NCBI GenBank assembly: GCA_026225945.1
Contig: JAMJFZ010001133.1
Span: forward strand, 14,056,001-14,120,000
DNA from: Cricetomys ansorgei
Lineage: Eukaryota; Chordata; Mammalia; Rodentia; Nesomyidae
Direction: 5' to 3'
DNA length: 64,000 bases
Shown in pieces: positions 12,571 to 26,325 of the stretch. The notes beneath the pieces are model-generated. The model saw only the letters and a list, made by a program, of their open reading frames with translations, was not told the DNA's origin and ran no database searches. The translations under genes were made by a program, and so were the position numbers. The first letter of the stretch is position 1. Each line of letters begins with the position of its first letter.

Positions 12571-15550
12571 GATTTTTAATGTGCATATTAAATTCTCAAT
12601 ACATGGATTAAATGGCCAATGCAATGAGTACTGCTCAAAGTATCCGTAGGGTTTTGGAAGACAAAGGCAAAAAAGATGAAAAGCAGGATGCTTTCTCCCT
12701 ACAGTGTATCAGTGCATTAGGAACACTGCACTCTAAGTGCTAATGAGGATCCAGAAGAAATGAAGACAGTTCTAATATGGAATAATCTGGCCTTGAAGAC
12801 CATCCCAATTCGTAGCATCCAATTTCATAATTTGCAGTATCTGCCTATTAGCATATTTACATTATTTATTCAAAAAGCATTTTCATTAAAATCTAGCATA
12901 TTAATATTATATGATGCTATCATATTTACTAGGGATTCATATAGAAAGTCAGGTCAAACAATAAGGAATAAGACTATAAAAATGGAGAATTGTATAAGCA
13001 AGAAAGACTGATGATATTTATGAAGTCTCCCTTGCCACATGTACATGGTACTAAGGAGCTTTCTGTGAAGTCAGCTCAATGGACACAGTCAGCATCAAAT
13101 GAGTTTTTGGTGTACTAGGCACACAGAAAAGATAAAACATTTCCTCTGTTAGGTAAAGAAAATATCATTTTCCTTTGACTATTTTAATGGACAGGTTGCA
13201 CTTGTTCCTAGTTTAGGGCACAACTTGAAAATATGATAAGGCAGATAAAATGCAATTATCAACCAGAATGAGCACTGATCTCTTATAACACTTTTATTTC
13301 TTTATGTAGACAAGCTCCTGGAACTTTATGAAGTATATGATAAACACTAAGCTGTGGCATCTTTCTATTCTGTGTAGCACTGGAACTTATTCCTTGTACC
13401 TAAACTTATTTTGTTAAAAATACTGAATTTTAATCCCAGAAATATATCATTTGTAATTTTTGTCCAGTTAGAAGCTAAATTTTTACACAAAAAAATACAA
13501 GATTAAAAACTAATTATGAATTTGTGATGAAAATTTTAATATCTATCTTTCAGGATAATAAAAAGAAGTCCTCTAGATAGCAGATACTTGAACTCAAAAT
13601 GACTCTAATTTCCAAAGTCTAAATTTTTAATCCTGAAGGACTGTAAAACTTACTAAACATCTTATAGCAAAGACTCAAAAAAGTTCACCTACCCAAAGAA
13701 CAAAAGTAACATCACTAGGAGGAGAAAAGTAAGACACTTCAGGGTTTCAGAAGAGGTGCCAACTACACAGATACCAATAGTGTCATGGGGCATTTTTGAG
13801 AAACAAAGTTATTACAAGGACAGTGGAAAAAACTCTGGTAACTATGGGATGTGAACTCTCAGAGGCAACTCTGTCTCTGAGCTGTGTTAGAAGAAGCATA
13901 CCACTTTCTGCAAGTGTACAGCATCACGAAGAGGTACTGTAGTGAGGTATTAATGTGCATTAGTATTTTACAATCCTATTTGGTCTTCTTCCTAAATTCC
14001 GACTTTTTCTTTGATTTCTTTGGAAATATTCTTTCCATCATACCTTGGTAAGTTATAGACCTCAACTGAGATTTCTCTCTAAATTTACCTTCCACACTGG
14101 ATTCTCATGGCCAGCCAACCTGCAGTAACACCTGTCTGCCTGGCTTTTTCATTACCCTTCCAAAGAGCATAAATGATACACATACTTCAAATATTTAAGA
14201 ATATGGTAAAACACACGTAGGAACAAAGCTTCTACTGCAAGTTGTTTACTTATATGCCTTAAAATATGGACAGATTTTAACATTAGTTTCATCATTCAAA
14301 CACATTGTTATAGATAAATTTAGCAAGTTTTCATTTGTAAACTTTTATATATTTATTTTATTCTTCTATGCCATAGATTTGGAAACTACAGCCATTTGCT
14401 GACCCTTGTCTCTGAGCCCACCCCTTCCCCACATGGGGGCTGGGGGCTTCTGTCTTTTACATTGGTCATTGTAAATGTTCATGGAGGAATTCTCTGGGGG
14501 CACACCTCGACAGTGATCATTGTGGCACATGGACCTCCACTTCTCCCACTAAACCTAACTATTTATAAGAACACTAAGGGACGATGGGTGGTTCATCACC
14601 TCCTCTTCTGCCAGGGTACTTTCAGTTCATAAGCTGACTACCATAACTTAGTCTTGGGTGAAATTCTTTCACTTTTGGATCTGAGAGACTATACTTCCAT
14701 TCTCACCTTGGTTCTGAAACATCTCTCAGGTCATACAATGCTTTGCTTTAAGGCCACCTACCTGATTCAGGGAGTCTTCTTAGATGGACAATTTTGACTA
14801 TTTTTTACAAAGTCCATGTCTGAATTGCTCTTTTATGAATTTTCACTTAATTCCAATTTCTCAAAATGATTAAGATACCAGCATCCATCTAAGTGTATAC
14901 TAAGACATATATCCTGTCAGTATTAATCAGTTTAATGGGTAAACAGAAAGCACTGCAGTATGGATCAGTTCCCACTGGCCAATGAATGAAAGCCAATGAT
15001 TGACATGAGGAAGTCCTATGCTATGAGTGTTGTTAACAGCAGAGTAAGAGTGCATTTTTGCTGGCAAAACTTAAAATTTCAAGTATTGCTTACAAAGTGA
15101 ACTAAACTTCCCTTGGTACTAAAATTAATCATTTTCATTTTTAGTGCAACTTACAGGCTTATGAATTTTTAGTGCTACAAACATAGATATTATTATTAAA
15201 ATAGATAACAGAAACAATTACAATATGAAAATTGCCTTATTATAACCTATCTCTTAAAATCAGTGAATCAGAAAGGATTCTGATTCTTCATAATCTACTT
15301 CCAGGATTTTGTAGATATGACAACAAAAATAAATTTGATCATTCATTCATTTTACAATCACATATTCACAATTGTTACGTGCCATTGATGTTATCTAAAA
15401 GACATTATTTCCTACCCCAGAAGCATTACGCTATATATGAATAACAGAACTATTTATACGTTTATTCACTTAGCATGTGTTCATCCTTTTAGCCTTCTCA
15501 TACTTCTAAATATAAAAAATCACCCTGTGGTGTTTAGAAACATGACAGAG

Positions 15551-15642
15551 GGCTAGGCATGGTGGTAGGCACTTTGAATCCAGCACTTGTGAGGCTGAGG
15601 TAGGAAGATGGTGAGTTTAAGGCTTGCCTGAATTATTTACAG
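15551..15642 (+). mobile_element. Truncated B1 SINE
   Basis: 'ggctaggcatggtggtaggc', 'gaatccagcacttgtgaggc' and 'tgaggtaggaagatggtgag' match the 5' half of B1; the 3' half is missing. Confidence 0.8.
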
Positions 15643-16224
15643 AGAACTTGTTCCTAATACATTTACAGACATAACATATAGAAATGTGTTCTGAATATTA
15701 AGGTAATGAGTACAGCACAGAGATAAGGAAATGGCAAAGACACTTCTTCATTCCAAATGAAGTATGCAGCTCTTAGCCTCTACCTTAAAGCACAGAGCAA
15801 GTAAGAAATCATGAGGAAAGGAGTCCACTGGATACAGGAAATATACCATCAGGATTTCAAAACTAATATGAGTATCAGCTAGAACCCCTAATGAGATGTG
15901 CCTCCCTACATTCATCACCCAAAGGTACTATATGTTTTCTCTTTCTCTAGTACCCCAAGATCTTGCTTGAACATGCAGTATCATAGGAGATGAATTCCTA
16001 TTACATTTGTCACAGCTGCAGAATAATTGCTCTGTTTGGGTCCCTATCACTTTAATTTTACAACTAAAGAATGTAATAAAGACAAAGAACATAATAAAAA
16101 ACCAAGCATAAATATAAGCTAATACAAGTAAAACCATAAGCATATATACTAGTTAGTGGGGGCAGGCTATTTTATGAAGGACTGGTGATTAAATTCTTTT
16201 TATTATGAACTTGCAGTTCTGATT

Positions 16225-16310
16225 TGGTAGTACCAGAGGCAGGTCATGACCTCTCAAGATGCATTTCCTTATCTGTAAAATTGAGTTGCTATAGAACCAG
16301 ACCTAATCTT
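16225..16310 (+). mobile_element. Possible MIR remnant
   Basis: 'ggcaggtcatgacctctcaa' and 'catttccttatctgtaaaat' resemble the MIR core. The match is short and diverged. Confidence 0.5.
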
Positions 16311-17648
16311 TGACTGGGCAATTAAGATCTTCCTTGATTGAATTTGAACTCTACTTTCAGTCTTATCTTTATTATGACCATTCTCATCCTTTATCCTGGT
16401 TAATTTAACATATCTCAAATATCCCTGCTGTTTTGATCCTATGTCATTCCTTGGTACTGCAAATCTGAACTATTTCTTTACTAACCCTGCAGGCTAGTTA
16501 GTATCTCATTTCATTAATAAATACTGCTTTAGAGTAATGTTAGCATTACTAAGGATTGGCATGCCCTCGTAAATTAAGACTACAGAGAGCTCCCTCATGC
16601 AAGGACTTACCTTACGTATAACAGTGGCCTGCTGCATCCAATTGGGGATGGTGACATGTTAACTAAACTACAGTTAGCTTACAGCAAGCACTAATAAAGG
16701 AACAGCAACAAACCTTTGAGAAAGTGTACAGTCTAAGAAGCCAAATTCAACCATCACTCATTGAGAATTCAATACTATAACTTCCCTCTATTCAATTACT
16801 GCATCAACAGAAAAAGGGTAAAGAGAAATCACGTACTGATTTTGATAAGACATGACAAAATTCAACACCTACTCAATATAAAAACTTTTTAACAAACGAC
16901 ATAGAACAAGGCATGAACTGTCCTTAGTCCGATAGGGAATATATACTAAAAACTAAAATGTAACAAGAAAACCTCATAAACATAGCTAACCTATGGTAAA
17001 ATATTGAAACTTTCTTTGCCATCAGGACAAATAAAGAACCACACTGTCACAATCCCATGAAGCAACATGGTGAGATCTCAGCACAGTACAGTACAAAACC
17101 AAAGTTAATGCAAGCTGGAAAAGGAGCAATGCTGCAGCATTTCAGGTGATACTGTACTCACCCAAACAGCTATGAAAATGTACAGTACTATGGCCGGTGG
17201 ATGAGTGTTTGGCAGGATTGCTGGATAAGGATCTATGTATGTAAACAGCTGTATTCTATTCATCAGTCTCAAGTTTACTCTTACATTTCAAAACACACAA
17301 TTACTATAGCTTTAAAATACCTCAAATCCCTAAAAATAAATCTTATGAAAAGATGTGCAGTATCTTCACTCAAGACATCCCCAAGAAAAATAAGAGATGA
17401 TTTGCATAAGCAGAAGCTTACCGCACAAATACATTTGCATACCATTTTTTATGAAACTATCAATTTCTTTCGACATGTTCTAAAGAATCAATGAAATTTC
17501 AATAAAATTTTCAACACTTTTCCCAAGAAGTGCAGTGGTCAAGAACAGCCAGGTGAGCACATGAGAACCATGGACCTGAAAATAAGCCATGCATCAGGCT
17601 TATTGTTAAAAGTTATAGCAAGCAAGACAGCTGGGTTCAAAAATAAAT

Positions 17649-17676
17649 GGGGGGTGGGGTGGGGAGGGGAGAGGGG
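17649..17676 (+). repeat. G-rich tract with G-quadruplex pattern
   Basis: Five runs of four or more G separated by one or two bases, immediately before a B3 SINE. Confidence 0.9.
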
Positions 17677-17874
17677 CTGGAGCAATGGCTTGGCAGTGGG
17701 AACACTCACACTTGGTGAAGAATGGAGTAGAGTTCCAAACACCCATATAGGGTGGCTCATGACAACCCTTAACTTCAGCTACAGGGCATCTGATGCCCTC
17801 TTCTCACCTCTGTGGGCACCCACAGTTATATGCACATGTCCCCTCAAACATACACATGATTAAAAATAAAACAG
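17671..17874 (+). mobile_element. B3-type SINE
   Basis: tRNA-like head 'gaggggctggagcaatggct', body 'gggtggctcatgacaaccct' and 'tgatgccctcttctcacctc', tail 'acatgattaaaaataaaac'. It is inserted in the L1 relic. Confidence 0.9.
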
Positions 17875-18320
17875 ACATTTGGCCCAGGTCCTGAAAAGTA
17901 AATTCAGGAAGTTTAAAGACTGATCCAGAAACCGTCTAATAGCACACTATGAAGAAGGGTGGCCTTTTCAATATACATTGCTGGGTCTATTGAATAGCTG
18001 GCAAAGAAATATCAATACTGACTTCTGCCTCCTGCACAGAATTCCATATAGGTCAAAGTCAAAGCAATAAGTTTGAGAAGAACATTTCGGAGAATATCTT
18101 AGTGTTACAACAACAACAAAAAGATGTTCCCAGAAGGAAAATCACTACCATAAAAAGCAAAGGGATTATGGACTAGAAAATCTGCTTATCACAAAAGTGA
18201 AGGTGAATGGTGAGGCAGAAACATTTGAATGCATACCTCCACTAAAGACTCAGGTCCAGAACACGTAATGAATTGCTACAAATGAATCAGAGTAACAACA
18301 GCTCTACAGAAGATGTAGAA

Positions 18321-18534
18321 ACTGGCTGGAGAAACACTTCAGTGGTTAGGCCTGTATATTGCTTACAAAGGACCCAAGCTCCCAGAGCCCAGATCAGGTG
18401 GCTCACAGTCACCTTTAACTTCTGCCCCTGGAGGTATTCAGTTCTTCTAGCTCCCACATGGGCCTTACACTCACATGCACATACAGAACCATAGCCACAC
18501 ACAATTAAAAAACAGTAAAATAATCTTTTAAAAC
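18321..18534 (+). mobile_element. B3-type SINE
   Basis: Head 'actggctggagaaacacttc', body 'tcaggtggctcacagtcacc' and 'aacttctgcccctggaggta', tail 'cacacaattaaaaaacagta'. It is inserted in the same L1 relic. Confidence 0.88.
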
Positions 18535-19429
18535 AGGTTGAACAAAAGACTTAGTCATGAGACTAATGGCACTATTGGTCATTATAAACTGCAATCCAGG
18601 TTATAAGGTTATCAGAAAATTGCAAATGGTATAATAATGTAATGTACGATACTGACACCCAAATGGTGAAGTAGAAAAAGATAGAGGTGTAGGGATGTAG
18701 AGCAGCAGAACTATTTGGAAACCTGTTAAGTAGAAGCTACACAAATCTATACCATGGCTCAATAATTCTGATCCTAGCTGTTCTTCCAACAGAAATATTT
18801 TTTTTTGGAAAATAAAATAATAAGAAACACATATAAGAATCATCAGAGCAATCCTATTCATAACAGTAAAAAATCTGTGTAGTAGATAAATTCAGATACA
18901 TTTATGTGATGGATTTCTAAATTATTGATGAATATTAAACAGCCGAAGGCTTATGCCATATAGGCTAATATAAATACTGGAAAAACAAAACCAGAGAAAT
19001 AAGTCCCATGTTATGAGACTCTATACATAAATACAAGAGTAGGACTCAATGATTTTAGAAAAATGGTTTTAATGCTTTTAGGTTCCCTCAGGTACAAACA
19101 AATGCTTGTACCTGGCTGTTTTGATGGAGTGGGAGAATGGTGGGGGTGAACTTCTGGAGTTTTGGTAGCACTGTCTCTTTACCTAGGTGCTCACACAGGG
19201 AGTGTCCACTCTATAAACTACTGAGGTACTCTATTCATAATGCGATTTTTTGTTGTTTTTTGCTTTGTGCCACACTTCCATATAAAGGTGGGAAAGTCCA
19301 TGTGACAACTTCTGCTTTCATTCTGTGGTAATCTGTAGTTCATTTCACTCAATATTTTAAATTTAAATCCACCCCTTTTATATCAGTTAAATTTACCCAA
19401 GGCTGCCAGAACTCTTAACTTCACTCGTA

Positions 19430-19792
19430 TTCTGTGTGTGCATATATGTCTAAGTGTATGTGCTTGTGTGTATGCATATGTGTGCCTGTGTAGATGATAC
19501 ACTCCTTTGGGTAGAGGGTGTGGAGGCCAAAGATTGACATTAGGATGTCTTCCTCAATTGCTTCTCCACTTTATTTTTGGGAAAGAGTTTCTGACTAAAC
19601 CTGGCATTTTCCATATTGGTTAGACTGGCTGGCCAGCAAGACCCCAAGAACTACCCACCTCTACTTCTGAGTGCCGAGGTTAGAGGACTTGCAGCCTACC
19701 TAGCAGTTTACGTCAGTGCTGGGTTCGACACTCAGGTCCGCATACTTGCACAGAAGACACTACCCGTGGAGCCATGCCACCAGTGCTCTGGA
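19430..19792 (-). repeat. Rodent interspersed repeat (same family as 60-262)
   Basis: A GT-rich start, then 'ggtgtggaggccaaagattg', 'gactggctggccagcaagac', 'gctgggttcgacactcaggt' and 'gtggagccatgccaccagtg'. The order is that of a common rodent repeat in reverse. I cannot give the subfamily. Confidence 0.65.
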
Positions 19793-19850
19793 TTGTTTGT
19801 TTTCTTTTGTTTTTGTGTTTAATCAGTACATGAACTTTAAAAACATTTAA

Positions 19851-20031
19851 AGCTAAGCGGGGTGGTGTTGGTACACGCCTTTAATCTCAGCATTTGGGAG
19901 ACAGGGACAGGCAGATCTCTGTGAGTTCGAGGCCAGTCTGGTCTACAGAGTTACCACAGAGAAACCCTGTCTCAGAAATACCAAAAACCAAAAACCAAAT
20001 AAATAAAAATAAAAATAAAAAAATAAAAAAG
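19851..20031 (+). mobile_element. B1 SINE with A-rich tail
   Basis: 'agcggggtggtgttggtaca', 'cacgcctttaatctcagcat', 'ctctgtgagttcgaggccag' and 'agagaaaccctgtctcagaa', then an A-rich tail. It has the older 'ctctgtgagttcg' form and a small internal deletion. Confidence 0.95.
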
Positions 20032-20149
20032 GTTAAAGCTGAGGCTATAAAATAGCAAGTCAAAGTCTTGATTCAGCTTATGCAAAGAAATCTCTAAAAC
20101 ACATTTAGAATAACTGAATATTAAAAAATGACCACATTACATATTTTTG

Positions 20150-20191
20150 GTGTGAGCCCAGCCTTTAACAGCTGAGCCATCTCTCCAGCCA
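20150..20191 (-). mobile_element. B2/B3 head fragment
   Basis: 'aacagctgagccatctctcc' and 'agcc' are the reverse of the tRNA-like head; the body is missing. Confidence 0.7.
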
Positions 20192-20239
20192 AGACGACGT
20201 TATTTTTTATGCACCAAGATTTCCCTAACAAAAAGTCTT

Positions 20240-20284
20240 ATCTCTCTTTCTCTCTCTCTGTGTGAGTGTGTGTGTGTGTGTGTG
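20240..20284. repeat. (TC)n(TG)n microsatellite
   Basis: Alternating TC units pass into TG units. Confidence 0.95.
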
Positions 20285-23200
20285 GGGAGATTGAGTGAGT
20301 AGTGCAAGGGCTTTTTCCAGAGCCATGCCAGCTTGGCAAGAGATTGCTGGCAATGAAGCAGGGAACCTCTGAATTGTGACGTCAGATAAAGCAATGTATA
20401 CAGATTTCACACAGGCCTTTCCTCAGATACAGTGACACATACACATCTGCAAGCTCATCCAATGCTGTATACATAAATTACTTTGTCTCCTCAAAGAAAA
20501 ACACCTGATGGCCATGTTCCCCGGCCCCCCCCACAAAAAAAAAAAGCTATTCTGTAATGAAAATAACTTTAGTTTCTTTGAAAAATGCTGCAATGGGATT
20601 GTCTTTTTGGAGTTGCTTCTCCTCTCATGATTGGTGATGGCTTTCTAAAGGCAGAGAGGACACAAGAGTGGATGGGGTGAGTTTATGTATCTCTAAATAT
20701 CAAGGTCAAAGATGGGCACAATAGAGGTCCCACAGAGAACTGGTCTGGTGGAAGACATCAGAATTTATGGTGAAGTTACTGTGAAGGCAGGAGTCAAAAT
20801 TTATTACAAGATAGCAGGGCACAGTAAAGCACTGTGTCAAAAAAGAAATATAAAATGACCCTCATACAACTGGAGGACTGAATGGCTAGGGTGGAAAGGT
20901 GTGGACTACTAGGATCTGAGCTAAGGCAGACTAGAGTCTAAGGACTAAGACAGTGTGCTTTAGTACTTCTTAGTAATTTGGGTATAAAAGATTGAAGAGT
21001 TTGAGATGTTTTAGATGTAAATATAAACTGAAATATACACAAGCTAATTAGCAACAATGAAAGTTTAGAGCTATAGTATTTAGAGACTATTGCTGTATAA
21101 AAGGGGAAATTCTGTCAGGCCCCACTTTCCAAAGGGTAGGTTCTTCCCACTTCCAGCCTCAGCAAGTCAACTTCAGTTGACCCTGTCATCCTCCCTGGCT
21201 TCTTTTTCTGCTAGTCTTCATTCACCATGGCTGTTGCTGGTCCTTGCTGCTCACTAGCTTCATGCTCTGGATCATCAGTAAGACTGCCTCAGCTGCATTT
21301 CACTTTTAAAGTTCCTTCAATTCTCTTCAGTCAGAATGCAAAAGAAGTCACAATCCACTTGCTCTCTGAGATGAGGCTTGACTTTCTTAGGCTCTTTGAG
21401 AGGACATAAAAACAAAGAGCAACTCTTTGTCACTATAGAACTGACCCTTTCTTGAGGTCAGAAGGAGACCTGCAAATGTGCTAAGTAATGCTAGACCTGA
21501 GATGGTACCATACAGTAACTAAGCTGCCTGGGGACAGTTTTCTGCAGCTTCCTTCTGTTAGAACATCCTCTTGAAACCTCAGTCCCCTTCCCTATTATTC
21601 TACATAATCAGAATCTCCCTCTCAATAGTCTACCAATCCAGAAAGGAAGAAACTCTGCTCTGTTCACCTACAGCCTAAACCTAAAATACTAGTCTCCTGG
21701 AGACTACTTCCCAGCTCTTAAGCAATATCAAACAACTATGGTAATTTATATAAAGGATACAAAGAAGAAAAACCAATTAAAACACACTCACTGCACCAAA
21801 TAATTGTTTTTTTTCTACCAAAACATGTTATTTGCAATTTAGGTTTTATGCATAATAGTTACACTATAATTACTTTTTAGTTGGAGTGTCAGAAGTTCTA
21901 AATAGGAAAAAATTAGGTTCACAAAAATGTTTACAGACCTTCAAATCCTAACAGAGCAGTTAAATTATATACTGAAAGAAGCAATCTTCTGATGAAGACT
22001 TTCATTCGAAAGACTGAGACATTCAAGGGCAGTCACAGCAATGGGCAAACATCAGACAGCAACTTGATGATGCTTAAGGACTCGGTACTTTGTAACAGTG
22101 CTCATAATGGGAAGTTAATGTAGCATTGAGTAAAAGTGATCTGCTCAGCTGCTGCTATGAAACCATCAGATAATGGAAAAATGGAGAATTCTTAACCAAA
22201 GGCAAAAGTAACAAACGAACAGATAAAAACAAAAGCTTGTGATTTATAGTATTCAATGAATCCCAGACAAGCCAAAATCCTGTCTTATAAAGGCATCCAA
22301 GGAAAAAAACCTAACATTTCAAATTCTCAAACAAAAACAACTGTCTACTGTACAACTGTGAACGACAGAGAATCGTATTAATTCGGATAACCACTAACCA
22401 AGGAAAGTAAGGAGAGAAGTGAGCTGGGTGTGAAGATTTGCTAAACTTGCTAATTTTCCTAATAATACATTTAAGACAGCTTGTTTTTTACAGACCCAAG
22501 TTCCGTCCCTTCTTACAAATTCTAAGCTCACAAGCACCAATTTTATCTACACAGCATCTGAACACAGATGTTTACTTGCTACTCCGTTCATGTTTGTAGA
22601 TAGAAAAATGATGCTGAAACAGCATCATTGATATGAAAGGCTACCCGTGTATTTGGGGATAGTAAGGAGCAAAACATGTAAATGCATGCTTAACCACGAT
22701 CGGCTAAAATCCAGGAAGAAAAATAAAAAAAGTCAAGAGAATAATGCTTGATATCTTATTCTTACATATTTTCTAAGATTGGCTTTACTGAAACAACCAC
22801 ATGAAAATATAAGCTTTTAAAACTTTGACAATTTTCTCAAAACTTAGTCGAGCAAGTTAACAAGATAGGAATATTACACACGTGATGCCTAGAGTTGAGA
22901 AGACCTCACGTGATGCTGATGCTTAGAGTTCAGACAGCGGGGCGCTGAGATGGCCTAGAGCTAAGACATCCAGGGGAGATGGAATCTGAAATAAGATGCT
23001 GCTATAGGTCTAACTCAAAACTAGAAAGAACTGAGCACACACTATGAATTTTAAAGCAGCTATTAACTAGGCCAACTGGCACACTATTTAGTGGAGGGAT
23101 TCCAAAGTTTTATACTTCTTTTAAAGATCAGAAGCTGCTCCTATGTCGGTTAAAACTGACAGATGAACACCTAAATACTGAAAAATGAAAACAAAGTCAT

Positions 23201-23556
23201 TTTACTGTTAACAATAGCAATGGTAATGACAACTACAGAGCTGTCAGAAAAGTGTTCAAAGCTGAGGTGGAATTTATTCTTTTCTGGTCCTGAAATTGAT
23301 TAAGGTTTTACTTGGAAAACTTTTACAAATGTAAAAACTCAGTAAAGTTATTGCTACTAGATGGTCTAGCCATATATCTATAAAGACTTGCAAAAACAAA
23401 GTAAGTTAATAGACATAATTATATGGACAACAATACCAAGTATGGAAACCATAAAGTAAATAAATAAAACTCTATATCATGAAAGCTTGTGTAAAAATTT
23501 TGGACTAACTATATAGTGAGGGTTCTGGTGTGTGTGTGTATTATTTGTTGTTGTTT

Positions 23557-23700
23557 TGTTTTTGCGGTAAGGCCTCACTCACTGTGTAGCCCTGGCTGGC
23601 CTGGAATTAGTTTTGTAGACCAGTGAAGCCTTGAACTTACAGCAATTCACCTGCCTTTGTGTCCAAAGTGCTAGGATTAAAGGTGACTGTGACCACTCCT
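23557..23700 (-). mobile_element. B1 SINE, diverged
   Basis: 'ggcctcactcactgtgtagc', 'cctggctggcctggaattag', 'aagtgctaggattaaaggtg'. It is B1 in reverse, heavily mutated. Confidence 0.88.
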
Positions 23701-25029
23701 AGTGGTGGGGAATATTTTTTGATGATAAAATAAAATATACGTATCTACACTAAAAAAAAAACACAGTAAAATGCTGACATTATGTAAATTTCATTTTAAA
23801 TTCATCATTATTTTGTAAAGACTATGTATTTAGTGAAGAATTGAAAATTTATAATTTCACGGTAAACATTTTTATTTTTGATGCAGATTAAGGACCTAAC
23901 TAAGATACAGAATAATGTTAAGAACTGATTTGTGAACACAAGTATCAAGACGAGTGATGCTCCTCAAGGACAGCGGTGCGGTCCTGTCACTTACTGCCCC
24001 TTCATCGCGCCATAGGAACTTGGATTTGCCTAAATTTGATCTTTTATTACTTTCCCCAATTCTGCTGCAGGTTAATTTCCTTATTTGATTGGCTCTATAT
24101 TTCCAATCTTTTTCTGAATGAAGGGATAGGTCACTTACTGAATTTAAAAAAAATTAACAGCCTAGAAACTACATAATCACATGTATTAAAGAGTGACTAT
24201 AAATAAATTAATGAGAGAGATAATGCAATAGGATAGGATATAAAAATAAACATTTACTAAAATACAATTGCAAAAACTTCATTTTATGACTTTAAGAACA
24301 TTAACATTTAAAGCTGCCTTAAAAATAGTCAGATACATTATTTACATAAAATTTTGTTCCTTAATAACAGACTGTTAAATGCAGTAAATGCTGTCAGAAA
24401 GCAGGTTACAAATCAGAAACAGTTCTAGTGAGTTGTATGTTAGCAAAGCAGTCTAGTGGCATGCTCCGGCAATACTGCCCATCTAGCCATATTTATTCCA
24501 TCACACTGCTAATTCCTAAGGCTGAAACAATCATTAGGCGTTAGTGCTGATATGTTTTACCGGATTCCCCATAGGGAGGTTTATAGGAATGCTATTCTGC
24601 CAGGGTTGCAGATTTAAGTGAACAGAGATGACAGAAAACAAGTCTTTCCCCCAGTGTTCTAAAGTGTCCTGCCCAGTTGCTTAAAATGCCATAAACATAA
24701 ATAGTCATCTCTCTACAATGTATTCATGACAGATGACTTCAAAATACAGTACTCTAAGGCAACGGCACTTTCCAAGTACCAGACAAACCTTTATTATTGA
24801 CAAATAACAATGAACTGCTCACAAGCAGAGTATTAAAACACAGGTTGCAATCTAACACACTTGGTTTTAGTGTACCTACAGCACAGTAGAACAGCCCCTT
24901 CAAACTAACTTATTCCTTTCATTTATAAAAACAAAAATACGCACAGTTATAAAACGTTAGGATATTTATCTGCAATGCCCATTTTTATATCATTATACTT
25001 AGACGTACATTCTATATTCTAGGTATAAA

Positions 25030-25645
25030 TCCCCTGTAAATGATGGGGTTTGCAAATATCTTCTTCCAGTCTAATGCAGATGATCTTTCATAGTTTCCTT
25101 TGACACCTTTTTTCCCACTGAAAACAGATGTTTCGTTTTGATGATGACCATTTTGTGATGGATTCCTTTTTCAAAAAATATTTTATGTATGTCGTGTTTT
25201 GCTTGCATGTATGTCTGTGTACCATTTGAGAGCCAGATGCTCAACAGAGGCCAGAAGAGGGCAATGAACCCCTGGAATTAGAGTTACAGACAGTTGTGAC
25301 CTGCTATGTGGGTGCAGGAATGGAACACTGCTTCTCTGCAAGAGTACCCAGTGCTTGTAACTGCTGAGCCATCTTTCTAGCCCTATGATTTTTTTTTCTT
25401 TTATGAATCAGATCTTTAGTGATTAATCAATCATCCTACCAACCCAGGTGAGATAACAAAGATTTTGTTTTCTTCTAGAAGTTTTACAATTTCACATTTT
25501 ATGTTTAAATCCAAGACCTATTTTGAATTAAGTTTTATATGGGGCTGAAGTACAGGCTGTTCCAGTTTTTGCGTGGTTCCAATAATATTTATTGAAAAAA
25601 ATCCGTTGTTTCTTTAGTATACCGCCTTCGTAATGTCATGGTTAA
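25030..25645 (-). mobile_element. L1M-type relic interrupted by a B3 SINE
   Basis: 'tttgcaaatatcttcttcca' precedes, and 'gttttcttctagaagtttta', 'atgtttaaatccaagaccta', 'ttttgaattaagttttatat' and 'aataatatttattgaaaaaa' follow, a SINE at 25176-25383. This is the usual order of an L1 ORF2 end in reverse. Confidence 0.75.
25176..25383 (-). mobile_element. B3-type SINE
   Basis: 'gaggccagaagagggcaatg', 'gaattagagttacagacagt' and 'gtaactgctgagccatcttt' are B3 in reverse. It is nested in the L1 relic. Confidence 0.92.
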
Positions 25646-25825
25646 CAAACAAACAATAACAAAACCTCCTTTACTCTGGAAATTCCAGCGGCTGTGCTTT
25701 CTTTGGTACCTGTATGCTGGGACAATGTCCTCTGCATTTCTTTGAGAATGTGACTCTTATAAGAATTTAGAACTTAGAATATTTTAATTTTGCCATAATT
25801 AGAGTTATGTTTGTTTGTTTGTTTC

Positions 25826-25960
25826 AACACAGGGTTTCTCTATTGTAACTCTGTCTATCCTGGAACTCACTCTGTAGACCAGGCCTTGAACTCACAGAGA
25901 TCCACCTGCCTCTGCCTCCCAAGTGCTGAGATTAAAGGTGTGCGCCACTATCACCCAGCT
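25826..25960 (-). mobile_element. B1 SINE
   Basis: 'acacagggtttctctattgt', 'cctggaactcactctgtaga', 'cacctgcctctgcctcccaa' and 'gtgtgcgccactatcaccca' form a nearly full B1 in reverse. Confidence 0.96.
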
Positions 25961-26235
25961 AAAGTAGAGATGTTTTACTGAATGGAAAACTTGGATTAAC
26001 AGTGTTTTTTCTGGGAGTCATGATTCTCACAAGAAACCTATAACCTTGTGAGCTGCTGTTTCACTAGATGTAACATGCATTTTGTTTGTTTGTGCTTACA
26101 TGGCTTCTTTCAAAAATTTTCTCTCTGGTTTTCAGATTCATTATATGTTTAAATATAGATTTTAATAAGTTTCTTTCTGTTTAGAGTCTTTATACTCATC
26201 TCTAACTTAATATCTTCTATAAAATTTTACGCTGA

Positions 26236-26325
26236 TGTCCTGCACAGTGTCACATAGTTAAGTAGTAGTAGAGGCAGACAGAAATCTAAATCTGCCTTAC
26301 CTTGGAATCCAAGTTCATTCTAGTG
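26236..26325 (-). mobile_element. Probable MIR remnant
   Basis: 'gtcacatagttaagtagtag', 'agaggcagacagaaatctaa' and 'ccttggaatccaagttcatt' resemble the MIR segment around 'cacacagctagtaagtggcagag'. Confidence 0.5.

Larger units (their letters stand above)
16796..19130 (+). mobile_element. Old L1 relic (ORF2 3' part), with nested SINEs
   Basis: Read on the plus strand, the order of L1 ORF2 is kept: 'gacaaaattcaacacctact' near 16855, 'agctgtattctattcatcag' near 17250, 'aatttcaataaaattttcaa' near 17500, then ORF2 3' sequence at 17880-18280 and 18540-19030. All frames are broken. Two B3 SINEs (17671-17874 and 18321-18534) interrupt it, so the L1 is older than they are. Confidence 0.75.
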
